64,000 nt of DNA from an uncultured Tissierellia bacterium (GTDB taxonomy: Bacteria > Bacillota > Clostridia > Tissierellales > Tissierellaceae), in contig CAMIXG010000003.1 in assembly GCA_946402705.1 (NCBI GenBank), forward strand, positions 53,822-117,821. Reading direction: 5' to 3'. Made by a program: the position numbers and the translations under genes. This document shows, piece after piece, positions 20,775 to 31,195 of this stretch. Each line of letters opens with the position of its first letter. Positions within the stretch are counted from its first letter, which is position 1. The notes beneath the pieces were generated by a model. It was not told the origin of the DNA. It ran no database searches and saw nothing but the letters and a program-made list of their open reading frames with translations.

Positions 20775-22586
20775 TTAGAATGGTAACTTTATTTCCACTG
20801 TAGTTCCCTCTCCAAAATTACTATAGATATTAATAAGTCCATTATGTCCTGTGATTATCTCCTTTGCTATGGCAAGTCCAAGTCCTGTTCCTCCAGAATC
20901 CCTATTTCTTGCCTTTTCAACTCTATAGAACCTTTCAAAAATCCTATCTAAATCCTCTTCTGGTATTCCCATACCATCATCTTTTACTGTTAGGGTTAAA
21001 AAGTTATTTGTACTTTCTGTCTTAATAAATATATTCCCATTTTCTCCAGTATATTTTATGGCATTGGAAATTATATTTACAATCACCTGCTCTATGGCAT
21101 CCTTGTCTATAAATAAATTTGTTGAGTTATCCCCAAGTTCTAAAACATATTTTTGATTTTTTTCTTCCATAGATATTTCCAAAACATCTACTGTATGTTC
21201 TATCAATTTATTTATGTTTACTTCAGACTTATTCCAAACAGTTTTCTTAAAATCTAAATTTGATAATTGTAGTAAGTCTTTTACAAGCCTATTCATTCTA
21301 TTACACTCATCATTTATAATATGAAGAAAATCCAGCTGCATGTTTTCTTCCATTCCTCCTAGCATTAGAGTTTCTGTATAACTCTTAATAGTTGTTATTG
21401 GTGTTTTAAGTTCATGGGATACATTTGCTACAAATTCTTTTCTCATATCATCTAGTTTGTATTCATTTGTAACATTTTGGAATACTAGGATAATACCCCC
21501 AATATCATCTCTTTCTGTCTTATATGGAGCATATTTTATCTTATAAGTTTCTCCATCTATTTCTGAGATTACATCTCCCTGTAAACTTTCAACCTTGCTA
21601 TAGTTTATATTCTCTAAATTAACTGCTCCCAAGGGAAACTTTTCCAATGATACCCTTCCCTTATAGTCCTCATCAATGTGTAGAACCTCCCTAACTATTG
21701 GGTTTGCATGTATGATAAATCCATTTATATCTACTGCTATAACACCCTCTGCCATATAGTTAAAGATTGTATCAAGTTTAGATCTTTCTATATCTATTTC
21801 TTCTATAGTATCCTTAAGCTTTAAGGTCAGGAAATTAAACATATTACCTAGCTGTCCTATCTCATCATTAGACTTAACATCAACCTTTTGATCAAAGTCT
21901 CCAATGGCCATTTCTTCAGCTTTTTTTGTAACATCTCTAATTGGCTCAACTATATTATCTGCAATCAAAAATCCCAATACCATCGTTATTAAAAGTGCTA
22001 TAATCGTGGCATTGGTTAAGATTATTCTAGATTCTTTCATGGTAAGCTCTACATCTGATAAGTCAGATGTCATGTAAATTATCCCCTTTACACGACCCAC
22101 ATCAGTTAAAATGGGGTAGGCTATATGACTTAAAACTTTATCATTATTTTTATTTTTTATGATTTCTGGTTCATTTCCACCTAAAAATGCTTTCTTAACA
22201 AGAGTTGGTTCTATCTCCTCATAGGGAAGAGCATCTTTTCCAATTATCTTATCTTGATTTTTTAAAGATGTAGCAATGATTTTTGGTATACTTTCATCTG
22301 CTATAACATATAGGTTTTCTCTACTATCAAGTCTCCACTCATTTAATGTATTTTGGATTTCTTTTCTATTTTTAACCCAATCATCTTCCATTAAATATGT
22401 GGATGTTTTTGTCATTGTTTCTATATGCTTTTTCATATTGTTATTTATATTATCTATCTGTTGTTTTTTTAGTCTACCTGTTATAAATACTCCAACTATA
22501 GCCATGGCTATAAATACCAATAAAAAATAGACTAGTACAAACCTCCACTTTATACTAGAGAACCTATTAGATCCCAAACTTATCAT
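20775..22586 (-). CDS. walK: Sensor histidine kinase WalK
   Basis: Two TM helices, HAMP, PAS, HELKTPITTIKSYTETL H-box, GTGLGLAIAKEI. Confidence 0.95.
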   Translation of the reverse strand: MISLGSNRFSSIKWRFVLVYFLLVFIAMAIVGVFITGRLKKQQIDNINNNMKKHIETMTKTSTYLMEDDWVKNRKEIQNTLNEWRLDSRENLYVIADESIPKIIATSLKNQDKIIGKDALPYEEIEPTLVKKAFLGGNEPEIIKNKNNDKVLSHIAYPILTDVGRVKGIIYMTSDLSDVELTMKESRIILTNATIIALLITMVLGFLIADNIVEPIRDVTKKAEEMAIGDFDQKVDVKSNDEIGQLGNMFNFLTLKLKDTIEEIDIERSKLDTIFNYMAEGVIAVDINGFIIHANPIVREVLHIDEDYKGRVSLEKFPLGAVNLENINYSKVESLQGDVISEIDGETYKIKYAPYKTERDDIGGIILVFQNVTNEYKLDDMRKEFVANVSHELKTPITTIKSYTETLMLGGMEENMQLDFLHIINDECNRMNRLVKDLLQLSNLDFKKTVWNKSEVNINKLIEHTVDVLEISMEEKNQKYVLELGDNSTNLFIDKDAIEQVIVNIISNAIKYTGENGNIFIKTESTNNFLTLTVKDDGMGIPEEDLDRIFERFYRVEKARNRDSGGTGLGLAIAKEIITGHNGLINIYSNFGEGTTVEIKLPF

Positions 22587-23302
22587 CTCCTAAAGTAATA
22601 ACCTACACCTCTTTTAGTTAGGATATATTTAAACTCTCCATCTGTATCTTCAACTTTTTCCCTAAGTCTTCTAACTGTTACATCTACAGTTCTAATATCT
22701 CCATAATACTCATAGCCCCAAACTTCTTCTAATAACTGTTCCCTTGAAAAAACCTGACCAGCACTAGCTGCTAAAAATTTAAGGAGTTCATATTCTCTAA
22801 GTGTAAGCTCTAATACATCTCCATTTCTTGTAACTTCATACTTATCAAAGTCTATTTTAAGCTCGCCAGATTGGATTATATTAGTGCTTTCTGGCTTACT
22901 AGAATAGTCAACTCTTCTAAGATTAGACTTAACTCTAGCTATTAATTCCCTCATACTAAATGGTTTTATTATATAATCATCAGCACCTAGTTCTAGTCCT
23001 AAGACCTTATCTACTTCCTCTTCTTTAGCAGTTAACATAAGTACTGGTGTACTATAATCAACTCTCAGTTCTCTCAGTACTTCAAAACCATCTTTTTTAG
23101 GCATCATCACGTCTAAAACTATTAAATCTATGTCATTATTGTAAATTTTCTCTAAAGCTTCTTCACCATCATAAGCCGTCTCTACTATATATCCTTCTTT
23201 TTCTAAATTGAACTTAATAATGTCAGCAATGGCTTTTTCATCATCTACGACTAATATTCTATCTTCCATTATCATCACTCCAGTTTTCCTTATATACCAC
23301 AA
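22583..23302 (-). CDS. walR: Response regulator WalR (OmpR family)
   Basis: ILVVDDEKAIADIIKFNLEKEGY receiver and winged-helix GDIRTVDVTVRRLREKVED; a start at the internal MEDRILVVDDE is more likely. Confidence 0.96.
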   Translation of the reverse strand: MWYIRKTGVMIMEDRILVVDDEKAIADIIKFNLEKEGYIVETAYDGEEALEKIYNNDIDLIVLDVMMPKKDGFEVLRELRVDYSTPVLMLTAKEEEVDKVLGLELGADDYIIKPFSMRELIARVKSNLRRVDYSSKPESTNIIQSGELKIDFDKYEVTRNGDVLELTLREYELLKFLAASAGQVFSREQLLEEVWGYEYYGDIRTVDVTVRRLREKVEDTDGEFKYILTKRGVGYYFRR

Positions 23303-23414
23303 TTATCTTATAAACTACAATTCTTGTCAAATAACAAGCTAGTACAGTTATACCCTTCTATTTAAGGGTATATTGATGTATAATATTGCTATTATAAAGA
23401 GAGAGGAGTTTGTT

Positions 23415-26114
23415 ATGGATAATAAAAGTTTATACACTTCATCAGTTGATGATGTAGTTAAATCTTTTAATTCAAGTATAGACAATGGACTTAGCACTAG
23501 TGAAGTAAGCTCACGACTGGATACATATGGTCCAAATGAATTAAAGGAAAAAAAGAAGGCAGGTTTATTCAGTAAAATTATAGCCCAATTTTCAGATTTT
23601 TTAGTGCTTATTTTAATTGCTGCAGCTGTGGTTTCTTTTATAGTTGGTGAAAAAAAAGATGCCATAGTTATCTTAGCTATAGTAATTGTTAATGCAATTC
23701 TTGGAGTCTACCAGGAGGGTAAGGCTGAAAAATCATTAGAATCACTACAAAAAATGAGTTCATCACAAGCTAAGGTTTTTAGAAATGGAATTTTAACAGT
23801 AGTTCCTGCTAGTGAACTTGTACCAGGTGATATTGTAAATTTAGATGCTGGTGATATTGTACCTGCTGACTTAAGACTTATATCATCATCCAACTTAAAA
23901 ATTGAAGAATCTTCTCTAACTGGAGAATCTGTTCCTGTTGAAAAAGATGCCAGTCTTATTTTAGAAGACGATGTAAGTTTGGGTGACAGGGTTAATATTG
24001 CCTATATGGGAACTATAACTACTTACGGTAGAGCAAGTGGACTTGTAGTTGGAACTGGTCACAATACAGAGATTGGTAAGATTGCCACTATGATTCAGTC
24101 CTATGATGATGAACAAACACCACTTCAAAAACAACTTAACAAACTAGGAAAAGTTCTTGGTTCTGCAACTATCGTTGTATGTATCATAGTTTTAATACTT
24201 GGCTTATTAGAAGGAAAACCTCTTATGGAAATGTTTATGACAGCTATTAGTTTGGCCGTTGCTGCAATACCAGAAGGTCTTCCAGCCATAGTAACTATAG
24301 TTTTATCAATAGGTATGAATAACATGGTCAAGAAAAATGCCATAGTAAAAAAACTATTAGCAGTTGAAACCCTAGGTTCAACTACTGTTATATGTTCAGA
24401 TAAAACTGGAACACTTACTCAAAATGAAATGACAGTTACAAAAGTTTTTACTGATGGAAAAATAATTGATGTAACTGGAAAAGGCTATGAGCCTGTCGGA
24501 CAATTTATACTGGATGAAAAGGCTATATCTTTAGATGATATTGGAGATTTAGAAACTCTACTTGCTGCCTGTGTACTTACAAATGATGCTAAGTTAGATA
24601 AAACTCCTGATGGCTATAAAATAATAGGTGATCCTACAGAGGGAGCCCTTGTAACCTTGGCAGAAAAATCTAATTTCCAACAAGATTTAATGAATGAAAA
24701 TTATCCTAGAATTGGTGAACTTCCCTTTGATTCTACTAGAAAAATGATGTCCACTTTCCATTCTAATTATATAGAAGATATGATTATAGCCTTTACTAAG
24801 GGTGCACCTGATGTAGTCATAGATAGGTGTAGTAAAATAAGTACCTATGGAAAAGTTGTAGAATTTACAGAAGAGAGAAAAAAAGAAGTCTTAAAGCAAG
24901 TTCAATTATTTTCTAGAGAAGCCCTTAGGGTACTTGCCCTATCCTATAGAACTTATAATGAACTGCCTAAACACTTAGATTCAGAAGTAAATGAAATTGA
25001 CTTAACCTTTATAGGCCTTGTTGCCATGATAGACCCTGCTAGACCAGAAGCTAAGGATTCAATAGCTAAGTGTAAAAAAGCTGGAATAAGAACTGTTATG
25101 ATAACTGGTGACTATAAAGATACTGCCTTTGCCATAGCAAAAGATTTAGGCATAGTTGAAAGTATGCATGAAGCTATCTTGGGACAAGATTTAAACAATC
25201 TATCCGATAGTGAAATGCAGGAACTTGTTAAAAATGTTAGCGTTTACTCAAGAGTATCACCTGAACATAAGGTTAAGATTATAGAAGCCCTAAAGGCAAA
25301 TGGGGAGATTACTTCCATGACTGGTGATGGTGTAAATGATGCCCTAGCCTTAAAGAGAGCGGATATTGGTGTGGCTATGGGTATTACAGGAACTGATGTT
25401 GCTAAAAGTACAGCAGATCTTATACTTACAGATGATAATTTCTCAAGTATAGTGGATGCTGTAGAAGAAGGTAGAATTATTTATAGTAATATTAAGAAAT
25501 TTGTATTCTTCTTATTGTCCTGTAATATTGGGGAAATATTATTGGTTTTAGGCAGTCTTGTGATGAAACTTCCAATACCACTAATACCTATACAGCTTCT
25601 TTGGTTAAATCTAGTAACAGATAGTTTCCCTGCGCTAGCACTTGGTGTTGAAAAAGGTGAATCTGATATTATGATGCAGCCACCTAGAAACCCTAATAAA
25701 CAGATAATAAATAAAATGGATTTAATAAGAATATTATTCCAAAGTATAGCACTTGCAGCTGCTTCACTTATTGCATTTAACTTTGGACTTACAAAATATC
25801 CAAGCAGTATAGATAAGGCTAGAACTTTAGTTTTTGTAACCCTAATACTTGGTGAATTGTTAAGAGCTTACTCAAGTAGATCACAAACTCATAGTATATT
25901 TGAAATAGGTGTCTTCTCAAATAGACAAATGGTTTTATCTACATCCTTCTCTTTCATTTTACTGCTATTAGTTTTATATGTTCCAATCCTTCAACCTATC
26001 TTCAATACTTTTAGTATAGGTCTTGCTGATTGGAAGGTTATATTACCACTAGCCTTTATACCTATAGTAGTGGGAGAAATCTTTAAGAAAATTTTTAGAC
26101 ACAAAAAAAACTAG
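23415..26114 (+). CDS. Calcium-type P-type ATPase (P2A)
   Basis: CSDKTGTLTQNEMTV phosphorylation site, TGDGVNDALALKRADIGVAMG, PEGLPAIV; start moved from 23373 to ATG 23415, which follows RBS GAGAGGAG. Confidence 0.95.
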   Translation: MDNKSLYTSSVDDVVKSFNSSIDNGLSTSEVSSRLDTYGPNELKEKKKAGLFSKIIAQFSDFLVLILIAAAVVSFIVGEKKDAIVILAIVIVNAILGVYQEGKAEKSLESLQKMSSSQAKVFRNGILTVVPASELVPGDIVNLDAGDIVPADLRLISSSNLKIEESSLTGESVPVEKDASLILEDDVSLGDRVNIAYMGTITTYGRASGLVVGTGHNTEIGKIATMIQSYDDEQTPLQKQLNKLGKVLGSATIVVCIIVLILGLLEGKPLMEMFMTAISLAVAAIPEGLPAIVTIVLSIGMNNMVKKNAIVKKLLAVETLGSTTVICSDKTGTLTQNEMTVTKVFTDGKIIDVTGKGYEPVGQFILDEKAISLDDIGDLETLLAACVLTNDAKLDKTPDGYKIIGDPTEGALVTLAEKSNFQQDLMNENYPRIGELPFDSTRKMMSTFHSNYIEDMIIAFTKGAPDVVIDRCSKISTYGKVVEFTEERKKEVLKQVQLFSREALRVLALSYRTYNELPKHLDSEVNEIDLTFIGLVAMIDPARPEAKDSIAKCKKAGIRTVMITGDYKDTAFAIAKDLGIVESMHEAILGQDLNNLSDSEMQELVKNVSVYSRVSPEHKVKIIEALKANGEITSMTGDGVNDALALKRADIGVAMGITGTDVAKSTADLILTDDNFSSIVDAVEEGRIIYSNIKKFVFFLLSCNIGEILLVLGSLVMKLPIPLIPIQLLWLNLVTDSFPALALGVEKGESDIMMQPPRNPNKQIINKMDLIRILFQSIALAAASLIAFNFGLTKYPSSIDKARTLVFVTLILGELLRAYSSRSQTHSIFEIGVFSNRQMVLSTSFSFILLLLVLYVPILQPIFNTFSIGLADWKVILPLAFIPIVVGEIFKKIFRHKKN

Positions 26115-26136
26115 GATAGTTATCCTAGTTTTTTTA
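26103..26136. terminator. Bidirectional terminator
   Basis: AAAAAAACTAGGATA/TATCCTAGTTTTTTT between convergent genes. Confidence 0.85.
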
Positions 26137-27228
26137 TAATGTGGCATATCCAAGTCCCATACTCATTTTTGCACCCTTTATACCCAAAGCTTCTTTTAAT
26201 GTCCTCTTATGATTAAATACCATCTCCAGCATTTCTATAACACTTAAGTTTTTTTTCTTTACTTCCTCAAGTAGTAAATCTGTAAGTCCCATCATATCTA
26301 TATCTTTTATGTCCATTCCACAAAATCTTATAGTTTGTAATACATTCTTACCAGTCTTTAGACTTTCAAACTTATCCATATATATAAGTTGTTCCAATCT
26401 AAATCCTATCTGTATCATTCTTCTATTTCTTTTGTTTTCTGCCACATCTTTTATTTCTAAAATATCTATGATTTTTTCACCAACTAACCTGAACCTACTT
26501 CTAAGTTCCATTAAGTATCTTATCTCCATATAATCAGCTTTTTTAAGTCCTATTGCCTTAACTTTTTTACCCATTAAACATGTTGCATTTTCACATGATT
26601 TAATGATATCCAAAAATTCATACCTAGTAATTCCAAACTCTCTAAATCTTTCAACTAAATAATCATTCTGGCATCTTAATTTTAGCTGTGTTAAGCCATA
26701 TTCAAATTCCAGTATACTCATTCCAAGCTTGGATAATTCCATTTCATCTACATTTACATCTTGTAATCCCATTCCAAGGCCTAACTGCCTATAAATATGT
26801 TTTTGATATTTCACCATATCTTCAGTTTTAAAAAAATCCTCTTCATTCCTAACATTTACATAAAGTTCTGATTCGCATAATTCCTGATAATTTTCAATTC
26901 TATCTGCTTTTACTACCACTACTGCATTTTGTCCTGATTCATCTATTACTGAAAAGAAAAATTGATAATATTTTGATTTGTCATATACCCCTCTTGATGT
27001 AAATCTAGGGTATTTTATTTCATATATGTCGTTTATCTTCTGCTCTAAACACTGTAACTTTAATTCCCTTTTATGTATGTCAAATTTAACTGTAATGTCC
27101 TTGTTATTATAGTATTTGTATCTTACTCCAAAGAGCTCTTTCCATTCAGGTATATTTTCAGGTATGTTTTCCATCTCTTTAATATGAATCTGATACCTCT
27201 CTTGCATAAGAGTATACACCTTTTCCAT
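26134..27228 (-). CDS. Paralog array member 1: hypothetical protein, unrecognised family
   Basis: 364 aa; aligns by eye with the next three ORFs: PEWKELFGVRYKYY, YPRFTSRG, FFFSV, YRQLGLGMGL, LSVIEMLEMVFNHKR. Confidence 0.85.
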   Translation of the reverse strand: MEKVYTLMQERYQIHIKEMENIPENIPEWKELFGVRYKYYNNKDITVKFDIHKRELKLQCLEQKINDIYEIKYPRFTSRGVYDKSKYYQFFFSVIDESGQNAVVVVKADRIENYQELCESELYVNVRNEEDFFKTEDMVKYQKHIYRQLGLGMGLQDVNVDEMELSKLGMSILEFEYGLTQLKLRCQNDYLVERFREFGITRYEFLDIIKSCENATCLMGKKVKAIGLKKADYMEIRYLMELRSRFRLVGEKIIDILEIKDVAENKRNRRMIQIGFRLEQLIYMDKFESLKTGKNVLQTIRFCGMDIKDIDMMGLTDLLLEEVKKKNLSVIEMLEMVFNHKRTLKEALGIKGAKMSMGLGYATL

Positions 27229-27292
27229 GCTATATTTTCCTCCTTACCAAATACATTTGTTTAGGATTTTTTCGGGATTTCACATAGTTGTT

Positions 27293-27301
27293 ATTATAGC
27301 A
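27293..27301 (-). promoter_or_regulatory. Extended -10 promoter (TGCTATAAT) for paralog 1
   Basis: Minus strand AATAGGTGCTATAAT about 60 nt upstream of the start; the same box (GGTGCTATAAT) precedes paralog 2. Confidence 0.5.
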
Positions 27302-27519
27302 CCTATTAAATTTTTTAAAAGCCTTAAATTAGCCATATTCTCTTTTAATCTCTGTTAAAATATGACAAACTTGGTTTAAATTATATTAGTTTTCCTCTAA
27401 TTCTACTCTAACTTTAAGACTGCATTTTTTTAGTATTTTATTTTTGCAATAATTAACTTTTTTACTAAAAACTTTTTAATACTGCTTTTTGTGGGTTTTA
27501 TTTGTAAATATTTGTAAAT

Positions 27520-28602
27520 CTAAATAACCAGAGTTCCAATTTTTGAACCTTGTCTAATTTCCTCTAATTTTAAAACATTACTAGGCAATCTTTTATAATT
27601 TAACATTATTTCAAGCATCTCTATAATACTAAGACTTGTACTTGCCACTCTACAAATTAATTTTGTAGTGATTTTACTAATGTTAATATCTTTTACTTCC
27701 ATCCCATATTCCTTGAGTGTTTGTGCTACATTCATACCAATAGTTAGGGTATCTATTTCATTTAAATAAACTAGCTTTTCAACTCTTTCAACTAACTTAT
27801 CCAATGAATCAAACTTATTTCTAATCAATTTTACCAAGGATTTTTTCCTTGCCATATTTTGTATCTTTAGATTAGCCACTACTCTTAATGTAGAATAGTC
27901 TAATTCTGATATCTCATATCTTATTATGAGCTTTGATTTTAAATCTCCATCCTCTAGCTTACAATCTATTAACTTTTGCAATATATTTAGGTATTCTTCT
28001 TCTTTAATCCCTATACTTTTAAGTTTATTTATTAAATAAAAATTTTCTGCTCTAATTATTAGCTCTGTAACTGCGTATGTGAATTCCTCTCTTGTTATAT
28101 TTAATCTTTCTAGTTCCCTATCTTTTACATCTAAACTCTTAAGTCCTAAACCTAGTCCCAAGTCTCTATATATAAATTCTTGGCACTCCATAATTTCTAC
28201 TTCTGATAGAAAATTATTTCTATTTTCTACCTTAATATTTAATTTAGATTCATACATCTCTGCTAAATTAATAATATTATCTGCTTTTATTATTATTACT
28301 GCATCATGTGATTGATCTTTTACTGAAAAGAAAAAATTGAAATATTTAACATCTTGCATATTACCCTTATAAGTAAATCTTGGATAGTTGATTTCATACT
28401 CATCAACATATTTTTCACCTTTTGATGTGATTGTCAATTTCTTATCTTCTAAGTCAAATTGAACTCTAATTTTGTCGTTATAATAGTACTTGTATCGTAT
28501 GTTATACTTTTCTTTCCATCTAGGTCTTATTTCCATATAGCGTCGGTCAATTTTGTTATAAATATTGTATATATCCTCCATAAAAATATATACTTTTTCC
28601 AT
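27520..28602 (-). CDS. Paralog array member 2: hypothetical protein, same family
   Basis: 360 aa; PRWKEKYNIRYKYY, YPRFTYKG, FFFSV, YRDLGLGLGL, LSIIEMLEIMLNYKR. Confidence 0.85.
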   Translation of the reverse strand: MEKVYIFMEDIYNIYNKIDRRYMEIRPRWKEKYNIRYKYYYNDKIRVQFDLEDKKLTITSKGEKYVDEYEINYPRFTYKGNMQDVKYFNFFFSVKDQSHDAVIIIKADNIINLAEMYESKLNIKVENRNNFLSEVEIMECQEFIYRDLGLGLGLKSLDVKDRELERLNITREEFTYAVTELIIRAENFYLINKLKSIGIKEEEYLNILQKLIDCKLEDGDLKSKLIIRYEISELDYSTLRVVANLKIQNMARKKSLVKLIRNKFDSLDKLVERVEKLVYLNEIDTLTIGMNVAQTLKEYGMEVKDINISKITTKLICRVASTSLSIIEMLEIMLNYKRLPSNVLKLEEIRQGSKIGTLVI

Positions 28603-28685
28603 AATCTCCCTCCTATAATAACTATAAGGATTACTGATTATTACCTTTATTTATAATTGCAATTGTAGTATTAGATTTGATTTTA

Positions 28686-28694
28686 ATTATAGCA
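28686..28694 (-). promoter_or_regulatory. Extended -10 promoter (TGCTATAAT) for paralog 2
   Basis: Minus strand AATGGGTGCTATAAT about 80 nt upstream of the start. Confidence 0.5.
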
Positions 28695-28849
28695 CCCATT
28701 GTAAAACTATTCCACTTTTTCTGTAAATTAATAATTAAATCTTTTTCATTTTTCTTCACGCTTGATATAATACTGATTTTATCCCATTTATTTTTCTTTG
28801 TATAAAATTTCTAGAGTTTTTTATATTTGTTAAGTTATGTTAATAAATA

Positions 28850-28873
28850 AGAGTAGGTCTTAAAACCTACTCT
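28850..28873 (-). terminator. Hairpin after paralog 3
   Basis: AGAGTAGGT/ACCTACTCT inverted repeat directly downstream of the stop codon; weak T-tract. Confidence 0.6.
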
Positions 28874-28881
28874 ACTTTATA

Positions 28882-29922
28882 TTAATGCTCATTATTTACT
28901 TCTATAGTTTTTCTCATTTCCTCTATATAAAATGCTTCACTTAGGCTTCTCTTGTAATTAAATACTATCTGAACCATTTCCATAATACTAAGTTTTGTCT
29001 TAGATATCCTCTGAATTAATTTATTTGTAAGCTCAACTATATTTATATTCTCTATCTTGTAGCCATATTCCTTCAAGGTCTGTGGTATATTTCGATTTAC
29101 TATAAAGCAATTTTCTTCTTCTAATAAGATACTTTTTGTTATATTATTTATTATTTCATCTAAAGATATTTGGTACTTACTTCTTCCTTTTTCCAGTCTT
29201 TCCCTACGACTTTCACACTGTTGCCTTAGTTCTCTAGTTAGAACTATAGAATTATAATCGATCTCTTCAAGTCCAATAACTTCATAATTACTTTCATTGA
29301 TATTATCTATATCAAGATCCAAATCAATACCTAGTTCTAAAAATCTATTTTTTAGATAGTTCTCTTCACCATTTAACTTAATTCTATTTATAGTATATAG
29401 ATACTCTCCCCTGGTGATATTCATATTCTCCAAGTCTTCATCCATAACACTTAACTCCCTAACTCCTATCCCTATGCCTAATTTTCTGTATGTATACTCC
29501 TGATATTTTAAAATCTCCTCTTCTGAAAGATAATCCTCCTTATCAGTCATATCTACTCTAAATTTGCTATGCAAAAGCTCTTTTAAATTTACTATATTTA
29601 CTGCCTTTATCACTAGTACTCCTGATTTATTATTATGTCTTACTGCAAAGTACATATTAAAAAAATTAGGATCTTCATCTGTTCCCTTAACAGTAAATCT
29701 AGGATAGGTTAAGATATATTCTTCTTTAACCCCAAGGTCCTTATGCCTTATAAGTAACTTATTATTTTCTACATCCAAATCTACCTTAACTATATTATTA
29801 AAATAGTATTTATAATAGTTGCCATAAGACTCTTTCCAACTAGGTGGATTTATTGATGTATTCTTTTTAGCATTTTGATATATGTCGTACATTTCTTCCA
29901 TTATTTTAAATACCTTATCCAT
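28882..29922 (-). CDS. Paralog array member 3: hypothetical protein, same family
   Basis: 346 aa; PSWKESYGNYYKYYFNN, YPRFTVKG, YRKLGIGIGV, LSIMEMVQIVFNYKR. Confidence 0.85.
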   Translation of the reverse strand: MDKVFKIMEEMYDIYQNAKKNTSINPPSWKESYGNYYKYYFNNIVKVDLDVENNKLLIRHKDLGVKEEYILTYPRFTVKGTDEDPNFFNMYFAVRHNNKSGVLVIKAVNIVNLKELLHSKFRVDMTDKEDYLSEEEILKYQEYTYRKLGIGIGVRELSVMDEDLENMNITRGEYLYTINRIKLNGEENYLKNRFLELGIDLDLDIDNINESNYEVIGLEEIDYNSIVLTRELRQQCESRRERLEKGRSKYQISLDEIINNITKSILLEEENCFIVNRNIPQTLKEYGYKIENINIVELTNKLIQRISKTKLSIMEMVQIVFNYKRSLSEAFYIEEMRKTIEVNNEH

Positions 29923-29984
29923 AATGTCCTCCCAAAGATGATTTAGTTATTTTCCATATACTCCTATTATACACTTTTTTAGAA

Positions 29985-30012
29985 ATAAAAAAGCTACTCT
30001 TTAAAGAGCAGC
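29985..30012 (-). terminator. Terminator overlapping the end of paralog 4
   Basis: GCTGCTCTTTAAAGAGTAGCTTTTTT on the minus strand. Confidence 0.7.
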
Positions 30013-31061
30013 CAAATCTTTTTCTTTTTTTAAGTTTTTTCTAACTTCAACTATGTGAAGTGCTTCATCCAATCTTCTATTATAATTTATTATCATCTCT
30101 AGCATCTCAACTACTGTAAGCTTTGTCTTTAGTACTCTATATAATAATTTATGAGTCATAGCCTTTATGTCTATATCCTGTATAGATAGATTATTTTCCC
30201 TAAGAACCTTAACCATATTTCCACTTTCTATAAATACTGGTTTTTCCTGCTTTAAAATATCCCTAGTGATTCTTTCTAATATCTCTGGTAGGGACACTTG
30301 ATGCTTACTACGCCCTTCCTCTAGTCTATTTTTTCTATCTAAATTTAAGTTAATTTCTTCTTTTATATTTTCAACTGCCTTAAAATCAAAACCTTCAAAT
30401 CCTAGATTTTCCAATTCATCTAGGCTATAATTCCCATGAAATATATCTATAGATTTTTCTCTTTCAAGTTTTAAATACTCACACCTATCTGCTATATATA
30501 CCTTTTCAGCCTGAAGATATATTTCGTTTATGGCATAGGCATATTCACTCTTAGTTATATTTAAGTTCTCTACTTGCTCATCATCCAGTTCCAACTTTTT
30601 TACACCATTTCCAAGCCCAAAACTTCTATATATATATTCTTGCCACCTAATGATCTCTTCTTCTGATATATAGTCTTCCCTATTTTCTATTTTTATATTA
30701 TTATCTGATCTACTTACCTCTGGTAAATTAGTTATATTTACTGCTCTAATTATTATTACACCTAACTTTTCCCTGTGTTTTACTATAAAATAAAAATTAA
30801 AAAAGTTTTCATCATCCTTGTTCCCCTTAGTTGTATATCTAGGATATCCAATTTCATATTCTTCTACCAAACTTAAATTTTTATGGCTAATTACTAATTT
30901 TTTATCCTTTAGTATAAAATTCACATCAACTTGATTATTAAAATAATACTTGTAGCTTGCTCCATGTTTTTCCTTCCATGATGGAGGATTTATTGATGTA
31001 TTTTTTTAGCTGTCTGATAGACATCATATATGTCATCTACAATTTTAAATACCTTGTCCAT
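30001..31061 (-). pseudogene. Paralog array member 4, interrupted by a frameshift in a 7-A tract
   Basis: ORF track starts at internal GTG 30924. Upstream, ATG 31061 (RBS AGGAG) encodes MDKVFKIVDDIYDVYQTAKK, then shifts frame at A7 (31001-31007); one additional A gives ...KNTSINPPSWKEKHGASYKYYFNNQVDVNFILKDKKL, matching paralog 3 closely. Confidence 0.8.
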
Positions 31062-31195
31062 TATAACGCTCCTATCTACTTCCTTCTTCTTGTTAGAATT
31101 TCTTTTTGTGTATAAAATCTAGATGTCATATTCTTTTTTCTTGTTTTATTATTTACCCTTAAATACTATAATATATTATTATTTTTTTTAATCAA

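Noticed and set aside
23348-23665. 105-aa minus-strand ORF at the start of the P-type ATPase
   Set aside because: Antisense to conserved ATPase N-terminal sequence; no homology recognised
31001-31007. Classical -1 programmed ribosomal frameshift at the A7 tract
   Set aside because: In the zero frame the heptamer is T_AAA_AAA, a poor X_XXY_YYZ site, and no clear downstream stimulator was found; transcriptional slippage, error or mutation is more likely
26134-31061. Transposon or integron origin for the paralog array
   Set aside because: No transposase, integrase, attC-like sites or flanking terminal repeats were seen; ordinary tandem gene duplication fits
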